Assembly: GCA_039621445.1 (NCBI GenBank)
Contig: CP154956.1
Location: 20,983,295 to 21,047,294, forward strand
Origin: Euglena gracilis
Lineage: Eukaryota; Euglenida; Euglenophyceae; Euglenales
Direction of reading: 5' to 3'
DNA length: 64,000 nucleotides
In this document: in pieces, positions 31,101 to 43,001 of the stretch
How the letters are laid out: the number at the start of each line of letters is the position of its first letter
Numbering within the stretch: position 1 is the stretch's first letter
Translations under genes and position numbers: made by a program
The notes under the pieces: model-generated
Databases searched by the model: none
Told to the model about the DNA's origin: nothing
Seen by the model: the letters and a program-made list of their open reading frames with translations, nothing else

Positions 31101-34100
31101 CTAATGGCACCCATGACGCCCTTTTGTTTGTGTATATGAATCGGTATCTCTACAACGTTAGCGCCTGACCGGTGGTCGGACGCCAGAGAAGATTATGTTG
31201 TCCCTCATGGTGTTGCATTTTGGGAGTAACCACCTTTTCTAACGTCATCGGTGGTTTTGTCGTCCAAGAGTGGGCAAATAAGTGCCGACTGCAGCCGACC
31301 GCTGTCGACCTGCAGCCGACCGCTGTCGACCTGCAGCCGACCGCAGAAGAAATCTTGGCCCTGACCATAGGTGCCTGTTCGGGAGCTAGTTTATTGAGAC
31401 TGGCCAGACCTCAAACGGGGGGGGGGGTATCGGAGTTTCAGTCCGATCATCCCAGTAGGAGGCGCCACGGGCCAAAATTGGGGACTCCTAAGTATTCCTC
31501 CTCCTCCTCCTGTTCTGTTGCTGCTGCTGCTGCTGCTGCTACCAGTGCTACTACCATTGGTGCTGCTGCCAGACCAAATTTGAGTTCAATTTTTTTTTGC
31601 ACAATTGGCTGCTTTTTTGGACATTTTTTTGCAGTTTCAATTCTTTGGAACCTGGTTCGACCCCCAATCCCCAGCCCCGGGAGCCAGCAGCTTTTTTCCA
31701 GCCAGCCCAAATTTTCCAGCCCCCAGTTCCAGAGCAACGCAACCAGAAAGGTAATCAGTTTAAGCGCTATGAGGCTCAGCATGTCCGACTGTTGAATTCT
31801 CAGATACCCATCCCTCCCCGTTGACCAACAACGCCCCCCCCCCTGATTGGGGGTTGCAGGTCACGGGCCATACGCACCCCTCCACCAGGGTTCGATATAA
31901 GGAGGGCGTACATGGTTTAGGTGGGGGGGGTGTCCCCCCCCACCCCCCCCCCTCCTGGCCCGCAGGGGGGGTCCTGACCACCCCCCCCCCCCACCTGCAA
32001 GGGGGGTCCGGACCGACCCTCGGGGGCAAAAATTGACCCCCCCCAAAAAGGGTCAATTTTTTCCTCCGGCGCTTCGCGCCGAAAATTTTTTGCATTTTTG
32101 GCACATTTTTGCCCAAAAAGTGCCCAAAATGGCACTTTTGGTCGTTTTGGGGGGTCAAAAATTTTCGGCCACCCTGACCGCGCACCTGTTTAGGTGGGGG
32201 GGGTGTCCCCCCCCCACCCCCCCCCCCCCCCGGCCCGCAGGGGGGGGTCCGGACCACCCCCCCCACCTGTCCTTATATCGAACCCTGCCCTCCACCCCGG
32301 TGGGCAAGAGGGGGGGGGGTCACAGTTGAAGAGGTTTTTAATCAAGGTAAGCAATAACCACATTTAGCAGAAATTGTTGAAAAACAGTCTGAAATCAGGA
32401 TGTGACATTTAAATGTAGAGCCTTCGAGGCATCGCACTTCCCAGCTGTTGGAATTATCAGGTAGCCTGTGAAAAGTATTTTCAATTAAGTTGCAGAATGC
32501 CAAAGCTTAAATGAACAGATTTTGAACTCTTCATGGGTATCATCCCCCTCCCAATCTTACCAGCAACGGGCGCCTGTCTTGAATTTCGATAGCAGTGAAT
32601 GGGCACCTGTTTTGAATTTTTGATGATAACGGGTCGAGGGTTGTCATCTGGTTTGAAAATTGGGTTGTTTTTGGCACCTCGTCGCGTGGCCACCTCTGGT
32701 TGGGGATTGTTTGGGATGTGGCATGCATGACCCCCTCTCCCCCTGGTCAGGTTGCAGGAACCCGCTTCGTGGACAGGGGGGGGGGGAGTAAATGGGCGCC
32801 GTCTTCAATGGTGGTAAACCCAGCTGAAATCCGTTTACATCAGTGGAATTTCAAGTTCGTCATTGGGCCAAGAAAAAAGGGTTAAGGTCAGATTTTGGGC
32901 TGAAAAAAGCTACCCCACCTGCTGGGACTCTTGGGCACCCTCCTCGGCTCATTGCGGGAAATTGGCGATGGACTTTTTGGTGGTCGCTGGCAACTAGTCG
33001 CTAGCGACCGTGACTGGCGGCCATTGGTGGTCGGGCCAACCACCAATTTTAAGTCCACCCCCCCCCTAAAGAATTTTTAAGCCCCCCCCCCCCCCCGATC
33101 TTCTTTTTCTCATTCAAGTATGAAAGAAAATGACTCACAACCCACCCAAATGCCTTCCAAAACCCCCATTTCGGGGTTATTTGCAGTGTGTGCAAGGCAG
33201 TGATGGTCGAGTCGCGCTCCCTAATGCTCCCCGATACGCGAACTTAGTCGGCCTACAGCCTCCTCCGGGGGGGGGGGGGCTGCCGCCTCCCGGATGGCCG
33301 AGCCATGCTTCGTAATGAATGTAGTCTTGTGTGTGCAAGGCAAGGATGGCCAAGTCGCGCTCCGTAATGAACTTAGTCGGCCTACGGCCTCCTCCCAGGC
33401 TATGGTTAATGCTACGGTTTCATAGAACAGACCCAAAGATAAAATATTATCGATTTTTTTTTTGCAAATTGACCCCCGAATGGGGGTTTTGGAAGGCATT
33501 TTGGTGGGTTTTGAGTCATTTGCTTTCATATTTGAATGAAAAAACTTTTTGGAGGGGGGGGCTTAAAATTTTTTTCCAGCGGGGGGGGGGGTGGACTTAA
33601 AATTGGTGGTCGCTAGCGACTAGTCGCTAGCGACCCTAGCGGCTAGTCGCTAGCGACCGCTAAAAAGTCCATCACCAATTTCTCGCTCGGGGCCACCCTC
33701 CTTCTTATGTGCAAATTTGGCCCCCTAAAGTTGGCCTCCGGCCTCAAAATGAGATCTTGGCCCATTTTTTTTGCTTTTTTTTGGCTATTAAGCGCATAGC
33801 CCACTGGAATTCTTCACATGGCGTACTTGCCCCCAAGGTTGCCCCCCTGTCCTTACATTCCATTGTGGTCCAGGCCAAGCCCAGGGGGGGGGGACCAGGG
33901 CGGCTAGTTGACCAGTTGATTACAGTTGTTTTTTATTTGGCTCATGGTGGCCAACACCGTGGCTCATGGGGTCATGTAATTTGGTGACAGGTTGCCAAGA
34001 ACCACTTTGCATCATTATTTTGTCTCATGGCGGCCGATATTTTGGCATGAAGTGGCCAAAGCCATGGACCCCAGTTGCCCCAGTAGCAGTGGCCAATATA

Positions 34101-37100
34101 TGATTGCTCTTTTTTTTTGGCCTGGTCATGGCAGAAACTTGGAACCATTTTTGTGTTGAAGATACCCAGGGCCGGGGGGCCCAATCCACACCTGAAGCTC
34201 GGGGGGGGGGGACCTCCAGCAGGACTCCCCCTCCCGGCAGAGTCTTCCGTGTTAAAAAGAAGCCTGATGCCAAAGCTTTAGGCACCTTAAATTTTGTTCA
34301 TTTATGGTGGGTTTGTTGACACGCAAATCGTTCTTTTGGGGTTTTGGACCTGTTTGTGACCTGGGTTGCCAACAAACCAGGGGCAAGGCGCGGAGGTTTG
34401 TCAAATAATGTACCTGAATGAATGTTATTGATGAACCCTGAAAACTGATTACAGATCATTGAAACTGATTACAGATGAACCCGAAAATTTGGCCCATGGT
34501 GCCAGCAATGTGGTGTTGGCCAAAATGCTGGCACATGGTAACAATTTGGTGCCAAGTTGCCATGCTTTCGGCACAAAGCGCCAATATAGCTTGTAAAGGC
34601 CCAATTTTTGTGAGCCCTGGGGTCTGAACAAGAAGCCTGTTTGGCATATCGTGCCAAATTTTTTTTGAACCAATGGTCTGGCAATTTAGTGCCATAACCA
34701 TTTGCAAGTGTTTGTCCAGTTCATAAATTGTTGTTATTATGGGCTGAAGTTGAGATGAAGTTTTCGGGTTCAGCTGGAATTGTTTCAGACCCCTGAGTAG
34801 GAGAGATCGTTGAATCCAAAATGATGAACCTTGAACGCTTTTGTTTTTCACAAAAAAAAGACATTCAGGGGTATTCTAGTGATTTTGAAAGCCATCGACA
34901 GTGAAATATTTGCCTGAAGGATGCTGCAAGAACATTACGACATCATGTATGACATCATTTTTTAGTTGCTGAAACTGATGATCTGGCAGCAAAATTTTTT
35001 TATCTTGGGTTTCGGCCGCTTTTGGGTGGGTTTTGGGTGGCTGGGTGGGTATCATCTTTCACCAATTTTTTTTGGAATTATTTGATGAAGTTTGCAATCC
35101 CCTGATCACACCAAACGTCATATCAATATCTTAAATTCTCTGCAATTTTTTTTTTCATGAAATGTGTCTACCCAGCACATGTCATCATTCAGGGCTGTCA
35201 CTGAAGACGCAACTGCTTTATGCACTTGTCTTCACGACACGGTATTTGGATCTGTTTTATTCTTTCTACTCCCTCTACAACACTTTGATGAAGCTTTTCT
35301 TCCTCTTAACTTCTTACCATATTGTTTTCCTCATGCGTTACCGGTTCAAGCCATCATATGACAGCAAGAATGACACCTTTCGTGTCAGGTGTGGTCCAAG
35401 TCTCTGCATTTGCTGCAAAAAAGAAGAGAATTTTTTATTTCGGGCTTCAGGTTTCCTCGACATGAACCATAGGGCACGCACACCTGGTTCAATCCCCCCG
35501 AAGATTTGTGTCTTTTTTTCGTTTGTTGCTGGATGTTTCTGAAGATGTCTATTTTGTGATCATTGCCCTAAAAAGAAGCCTCATTCTTGCAAGGCCTTGC
35601 CAGACTGCTAATCCAAAAACGGATCATTACAGATAACCACGGATGAGCCCGAAACCCCAATACAGATGACTACGGATAATTACGGATAATTACGGGTGAG
35701 CCAAAGGCTTCAAATATGGAAAACTGCAGATAACTGCGGATAACTACGGGTAAGCCAAAAAATTTTCACCAGTGAGGATGAGCTCACGAGCTCTTGAATT
35801 ATGAAGCTCATTTTATTTTATTCTATTTTTGTGACTATCGTACATTTGAGGTCTTTTTTTGGCCATTTTGGGCCCGATTTCGACTGCTTCAGGACGCTAC
35901 TGGCCAGTTTTGGCTGTTTTTTTTTTTGCTGCTTCTGACTTCCTTGGCTGCTTTCCACCGTTCCGGTCCCCCCACCAGATTATCTTGTGTTGCAATGGGG
36001 GGACGCAAATGCGTTTTGTAGCAGGTTTTTTTGTGTTTTTTTGAGTTTGGCAAAAAAATGGCCCATCAATTTTTGGTTTTTTTGTTGGAATTTTTTGACA
36101 ATGACAAAGTACTCGCCGATTTCCCCTGAAAACCAAGAATTTTGGCAGCACAATTTTCAATTTTCTTTGTCATTTTTTGCACTTTTTGGTCAAAAAAATG
36201 CTTATTTTTTGTGCAAACTGAAAATTTTGATAATTTCCCCAGCAGATACAAAATTTTTCTGTCCTCTCCAGTGACAAAAAGAACAACTCAGGGGGAGCGT
36301 TCAAAGGATTCTATGTGCGTTTTTTTTTGGATTCTATGTCGCGTTTTTTTTTGCATTCCCCCCCCCCTCAATACCCAACCAGGCTTTCTTTGGGGTATGG
36401 GGTGATTACTGCAATAATACTTAGCAGAGATGGGGGTACTGAAACGCTAACATATGAAGACTATGTCAGCCCTGAAATGGGCCAAAATCGGCCGAAAAAT
36501 GGCCATAATTCGGGCTACATGAAGAGTTGGGGGGAAAGTAAACCATGGTTGGATAGGGCATTGGCTTTTTTTTTAAGACCCCCTGCAGGGGGGGGGGAAT
36601 ATGCAACTTGCATGATTTGCTTTTTTTTGCATAATCAGGTTTTTCCGGAATTCGCATTTTTTGCATTTTTTTGCATTTTTTTGCATAAAATATTTTGCCC
36701 TGGAAATTTTTTTTGTAGTTGGTCGCCATATGTTTGCTTTTTTTTGCATTTTCTTTGCATTTTTTGCATAAAATATTTGTCCTGGAAAACTTTTTTGCAG
36801 TTGGTCGCTGTATGTCATGCTTTGTCTCTGGTCCCTCTGCAGTTGCCTGGGGTTTTTGGGGTCTCAGTGCTTGCTGTTGTCTTCCAGGAGGTCTTCTTTG
36901 TGAATCATTGACAGGTATACACCGGCATTGTCACATGTCTATGGATTATAGGCAGCAACTCTGTTATATTCCAGCCTTTTCTCAGGGTTTTATCAGGTTT
37001 TTTTGCAAGTTGCATTTTTTCGCATTTTTTTTGCATTTTTTTTTGCATTTTTTTGACTTGCATAATTTGAAGGGCCAAGTTGCATTTCTCCCCCCCTGTC

Positions 37101-40100
37101 CCCAGGGAGGGGGTGTTCCCACCCAACTGCCCAACCTGGCATGAAAACCCCCTGGCCTCCCCAAAATCAAGGTTTAAAGAAATTTACGACAAAATTTAAG
37201 TGCTGTGAGTCTAGGACCGGATAAGGCAGGATGATCCAGGTCAAGGGGGAGTCTGGCCAGGGGGCTTTCCAAGTTCAAAAGGCCCCACCCCCCTCCCCCG
37301 GAGCCAGCCAATTGGATGTCCCCCCCCCCCCGAGGAGGTTGGTTTGACTGGCGGTAATTTTTGTCTCTGAGGGGAGGTTGTCCAACAAAGGACAACAGGT
37401 GGGGATGCCCACCCCGCAGTGCCGGCACCGCGTGGCACTGCCTGTGGCACTGTGGGGGCGCTGTGTGGCACTGCGGGCTTTTAAACCACTTGTTTTTGCA
37501 TCATCATTTGCATCAGTCATTGGCTTTTTCGGACCATCAAGGGCAGTTCTGGTCGTTTTGTGCAATTTTTTTTTGCCTTTTTAGGGAAATTGGACAACTT
37601 CTGGCTAGAAATGTCGAACAATGACCAAAAAACGTCTGCATAGTGTTATATCATTCAACATGCTTGCATGTGGGTTAACGGCCTGCAATGCCACGTGGTG
37701 CCACCTGCTTTTTTCATCCCTGGATAATAACTGTTGACGGTTGTAGGTTTCCAGAACAGCATTTTCCTCAACAGGTACCTCATCATCCCTTGCGTCATCT
37801 TGGCATTTTTATTTCACCGGCACTGGTTCAACATCATCGAGCTTCTCTGGTCTTTCAGTGAGTGGCTGGAGGCCACTGCCATCCTTCCTCAGCTTTTCTT
37901 GCTGCAGAGGTGTTTGTGCGCTGCTGCCATTTGAGGTCATGTGGGTTTCGACTTTATATTTATTGTCATAGGAAAGAATAACATCTGGAAAAAATAGCAC
38001 CTGAATATATGACATCCAGAGAGGCTTTTCAAATGCATAAAGCCACGTCAAAAGGCACAAATTATCCAGACCCGGCGCTTCGGTCATGCGGACTGGGCCA
38101 ACGTTTAGGTGGGGGGAGCATATATTGCAAAAACTGGCTCCTACACTGGTCAAGTGTGGGGGGGGGGGTGGGGGGGTGTGTGGGGGGGGTGTGGGGGGGG
38201 GGGTGGGGGCGGGGGTAAATGTCAAGTGTAGGAGCCAGTTTTTGCAATACCTCTGGCTGAAAGAGCCACCTGGCACTGAATGCACCAGAAAATTTGACAA
38301 AATCTTTTGAATTTGAGGGGCTGAAATTTTGTTCTCTCCAGGGTATCCAGGGTCAGAAGGTGGACCAAAAAAATCACAGGTCAAAGCGCTGTATTTGGTA
38401 ACAAAAACGGGGAGGGTCAAAAATGGCCAAAAATTGCAGTATCTCACCTCCAAATATTCGGCCGGAGAATCCCAACCCAGCTGGATTTGGATTTCTGCTT
38501 TTTTTTCGGGTTCCAGTCAGGTCTCTTCCCCCCGGGCAGACAAAAATTCCCATGGCTGAAGGCAATTTTTTAAGGCTTCTTAAGGTTTTTGGTAAAGTTT
38601 AAAGGTTTTTTTAAGGCATTATTTCCCCATACCAAGGCAGACCTCTGGCCCAAACCATACAATTGTATGGCCGACCCCCCCGGGGGTTGACTGGTTTGCA
38701 GAGTAACTGACTGGTTTAGGGGCAGGGCAGAAGAATCATCCAAACAGCCAGGGTGGTGGGTGGGGGGGGGTCGACCTTCCCACCACCTTTTCCCGTTTTT
38801 CTGGAGGCACCAGTTTTTGGACCCCAAAAAATTTTCCCGGTGCCTTTGGCGCCAGGTGTGTTTTGGACCATACATCTCTCTAAGGTTTTGCGAACCCCCC
38901 CGGGGGGGGGGGGCGGCTGCAGCCAGCCCCGATTTGGGCCTAGCCCAGCCGCAGCAGCACCCCCCCGGGGGGGGGGTGCTGCTAGCCCAGCTAGCCAGCC
39001 CCTTTTTTGGGGGTCCAGCATAAATTTTTTCGGCGCGAAGCGCCGAATTTTTTTGAAAAATTGTGTTCAAAAGTGGCCAAAAATGGGGTTTGGGGGGCTT
39101 TTGGGGCATTTTTGGGGGGTTTCAGATGCATCATTTTTTCAAAACTGTGTTCTGCAGGTCATTTTTGGACATTTTTCCGATTTCAGTCCAGCTCGCCCCG
39201 GTTTGGGTCCAGCCGGGGCCTAGCCCCCCCCCCCCCCCGGGGGGGGGGGCGGGCTGGCCAGCCCAAATTTCTCGCCCCCCCAACTTTCTAGCCCTAGCCC
39301 AGCACCCCCCCCCCCCCGGGGTCCTTAAAGAGATGTATGTTTTGGACCCATTTTGGGACCCATACAGGAGGTCCCCCCAAAAACCCCCAAAACCCCTTTT
39401 TTTAACACCTTCCAAAATTTCAGCATTTTCTCAAAATTTTGATTTTGAGAGGCTTTTGAAGCAAGGAAATGCTATTGAAAATCCAAAAAAATTTCTAAGA
39501 GGAAATTTATCAGTAAAATTTGATTGTGCCTGGTCCATTTTTTGACATTTGTTTTTTTTAACCCCTCAACCTGCTACCAATTTTAAACCAAATTTTGAGA
39601 TTTTTTGGGGAAAAAAATAAAGAACTGTTTTCTCAATTTTTGCCAGCATGCCTCAAAAACTAAACTTTTGAAAACTTTAAACAACCCTTTTAAAATACAT
39701 TCTGACAAACTTTTCTGAACCAAGCAAATATAATGTCGCAGAATCTCGGAAAAACAAGCCAACTCCGGGGAGAGAATGATTTCTTCCATCGCTGGAATAT
39801 TGTGTATGAGTCATGGCCAGTTTCCCCTCCCCCCCAGGACCCCCCGGCCCCCCCTCAGGACCCCCCAGGACCCCCCCCAGGACCCCCCCAAGACCCCCCC
39901 AGGACCCCCCCAAGACCCCCCCAGGACCCACCGGGGGGTGGTACCCAGATGACCCACTGACCGTGGAGTTCCGGGCATCTTCGGCGCCCGCTACCGGGGA
40001 GGGGCTCCCGCCCCCCAGACCCCCCCCCCACCGGGCTTCAAAATAGCCTCACCTTGTGCTGCAAAATTTTTGCCAAAAAAAGTTGCGGGACCCCCCAGGG

Positions 40101-42952
40101 TCAGGGAGGGGCCGAAAATTTTTTCTATTTCATGGACGGGCAAAAGGCCGGAAATCGGGTCGAAATCGGCCCAAAATCCCTGATTTTTCTTTGAAAATCG
40201 ATCCAAAAAAGCTCATTTTTGAATTTTTTTGAACATTTTTTGGGGGTAAAACACCAACACATCAAAAAATGGGCAATATGCCCAAAAGTCAGCAAAAGGT
40301 GTGTTTTTGCCTATTTTCTGGCGCTGCGCGCCGGAAGAAAATTTTCTGCTATTTTTGGCACCTGTCGAGGGGGGGTGGGGGGAGGGCGCGCGGGGGGGGG
40401 GGGGGGGGGGGTGGCGTCCGAACGCACCCCCCAAAGTCTTAGGCCGGCGGGGGCGGGTAGCGTGAGGTTTTGGGGGCAACCCCCTACCACCTTACCCCCC
40501 TAGGGGGGGGGGTCGGGACCCCCCCCCACGACCTACCTCAATTCCGAAGGGCTTCCCATCAATCCCTGCAGGTGAACTTCACCGGGGGGGGGGGGGGGCT
40601 CAGCCGGGACGCCCACCCACCACGAAACTTAAAAAAATCTCTGCCCTGGTCCGGGCTTGTCGACGACCTGAAAAAAAAATTCACAGATGTGGTTCAAGCA
40701 CCTGGCCTTGCAACCACCCCCTGTCCGACGTGCAGGTCAGGAGGTGCATGTGCACCCCCTCCCCCCAGTCGGGAGTTGACCAAGCCGGTGGGTAAGAGGC
40801 GGGCAAATTTCTCAGCAATTTTTGTCTGTTTCCCCCAAGAAGATGAAGCATGTTTTGGAATGTGTTTTGTTTTGGATGGACCTGGACACCCAGTTTTTGC
40901 AACTATGATCTCCGTTTCTGTGATACCACATTTTTCTGTCCCCCACCCTCTGGGGTTGGTCAAATTCAGCCTGGTCTGAAGAAGCCTGTTCAAACCCATT
41001 GCAGACCTGCAAAACCATGCCCTGGACTGCAGGCAGGCACCCTCCCCCCAGGGTGGGTCGGCCTCGACCGAATATTCAGCCTGGAGTGGGACCCGTAAAG
41101 GAGGGGCAGGGAAATCCTTGGGGGAATTCCCCAAAATTGGGCTGTCTGAAAACATCCTCAAAAAAATGGCATTGGAAGGGCAGTCCAAGGGCCAGCCCTT
41201 CAAATGTCATTGGGGGGGGGCTAATTAAAAAATGGTGGATACACAACACTTATGGCCAGTTCCCCCCAGGACCCTGTCCTGGGGGGGTCCTGGGGGGGTC
41301 CTCAGTTTCGAGGTAGGAGGGGGGGTCCGACCCACCCCCCCCCCCTCCGTGTCGGGGGGGGTCCGACCCCCCCCCCCCTCAAGGCTTCCCATCCAACCCT
41401 GTTCACCGGTGAACAGTCACCAGGGGAGGTGGAGGTACCCTCGGCCAGCGAATTCACCGATGAAGTTCATGGAAAATTGGGGGGGGGTTACTCAATTTAC
41501 CCTACATGTCCATCCCCCTTTGGAAAAACTCTTTTCAGGGTCTAGCATGAAAGCTGCTGCATGCTCATCGATGTGGCCCAGCCCTGTGTGTCGCTTCATT
41601 GCGTCTTTGATGACCTGGGAAATTTGAAAAAACAGATGGATGGTTTCCAAAAATTCCAAGACTAAAAACCGTGAAGCCTTCTTGAACCGAACCAGGATGG
41701 GATGAGAAACAACTTTGCAATGGTGCCTTGTGAAGGTTCTTTCTCCAGCTTCTTCACATGATGCGCTAGCATTGTTTTAATGGAATGAAACACCCGGGGA
41801 GAAAGAGTTGTTAAACACTCCAATCAAAAAAATGACACACACTTGTCAGTTCCCTAACAAATTGGTCGCAATGCACCTCCTCATCATTCAATTTGTACTC
41901 AATTAGGGCGGGGTCTTTAGCCATGAACATGCTAATCACATCCTTCAGCTCCAACACTTTTTCCATTTGCATCACACTTCGTGTTCCAATGAGTGTCACC
42001 CCAATGGAGGCTAGGCAATCGAGTTCGGTTCCGAACCCCCCTCCCTGTCTGGTTGAGTTCAGACCTCGACAGGGGGTCCCGCGGGACCCCCTGGTGCCTG
42101 GGCTCCCACATTGTTTTTTTGTTAGTCCATACCACCTCCCCCCCCCTCGAACTCGACCGGTACTTGAGTTCGCCGGAGGGGGGGGGAGTCCGTGGGAACC
42201 CCCCCCTGTGCCTGGGCCCCTGTATATCAGCCTATGGGAACAGGCTTGAAAGACACAAGCAACACTTAAGCACACTTGTGAGGCTTGTGTCCCTCTTCAA
42301 CACGTTGATACCATGCCCCCCCCATATAAGACCCCCCCTCGGGAGCCAAAATCCTAAGGGGGGTCTTATACGGGGGGGCATGGTACATACAAAAGAGAGC
42401 AAACTCTCCAAGCCGGTTCTCAAGGACATTTTTTTTGGCTTTCGGGGGAAAAATGCACTGAAAATCGTGCACGAATTTCAGGGCAGGCGCCAAACCTGAA
42501 CACGGATTTCAGGGCAGGCACCAAACCTGAACACGAATTTCAGGGGAGGCGCCAAAAAAAAAGTGCACCAAAAACCAAAAAAAAACGTCTCGTGCGCGCA
42601 TGGCGTGAAACATGAACACAAATTTCAGGGCAGCCACGCCCCCCCCCCCAGGGGGTTGGGCTGACTGGATACCCCGCCGGAGGTGGGGTTTTGGCGCGAA
42701 GCATCAAAAAAATTTGGACCCCAAAAATGACCCCCCAAGAGTGGCCATTTTTTGGCGTTTATTTGGGTCTGCACCTCAAAATTTTAGCTGGAAAAATGCA
42801 TCCCAGTCGAAATTGGGCTGTTTTACCTGTTTTTGGGTCCCAACCGGGTTCAGCCCAGCAGCCGGGTTCGAACCAGGCTTCTTTTTAAGTCAGCAGACCC
42901 CGCGGGGGAGGGGGGGGGTGGGTGGGTGGGTCCGGGCCGGACCCCCGGGGGG

Positions 42953-43001
<49 letters not shown>

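Larger units (their letters stand above)
25181..35192 (+). other. KDEL receptor intron 1 (10,012 bp)
   Basis: A GT-AG intron. It holds repeat K copy 1 (25249-25560), a TTCCGCAATTTT array (25605-26070), an inverted relative of the 1-790 repeat (26490-26735), a GC-rich CCCGGCCGG segment (26740-27130), elements F1, C2, E1, D2 and F2, and several degenerate tandem repeats. Stretches with nothing recognisable are 27140-27830, 28950-29480, 32300-32540, 33700-33950 and 34700-35190. It ends TCATCATTCAG|GG. Confidence 0.9.
35389..37774 (+). other. KDEL receptor intron 2 (2,386 bp)
   Basis: A GT-AG intron. It contains a TACGGATAAT repeat (35610-35770), repeat L copy 1 (36040-36240), TTTTTTGCATTTT arrays (36620-36790, 37000-37070) and otherwise unassigned sequence. 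It ends TTTCCTCAACAG|G. Confidence 0.9.
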
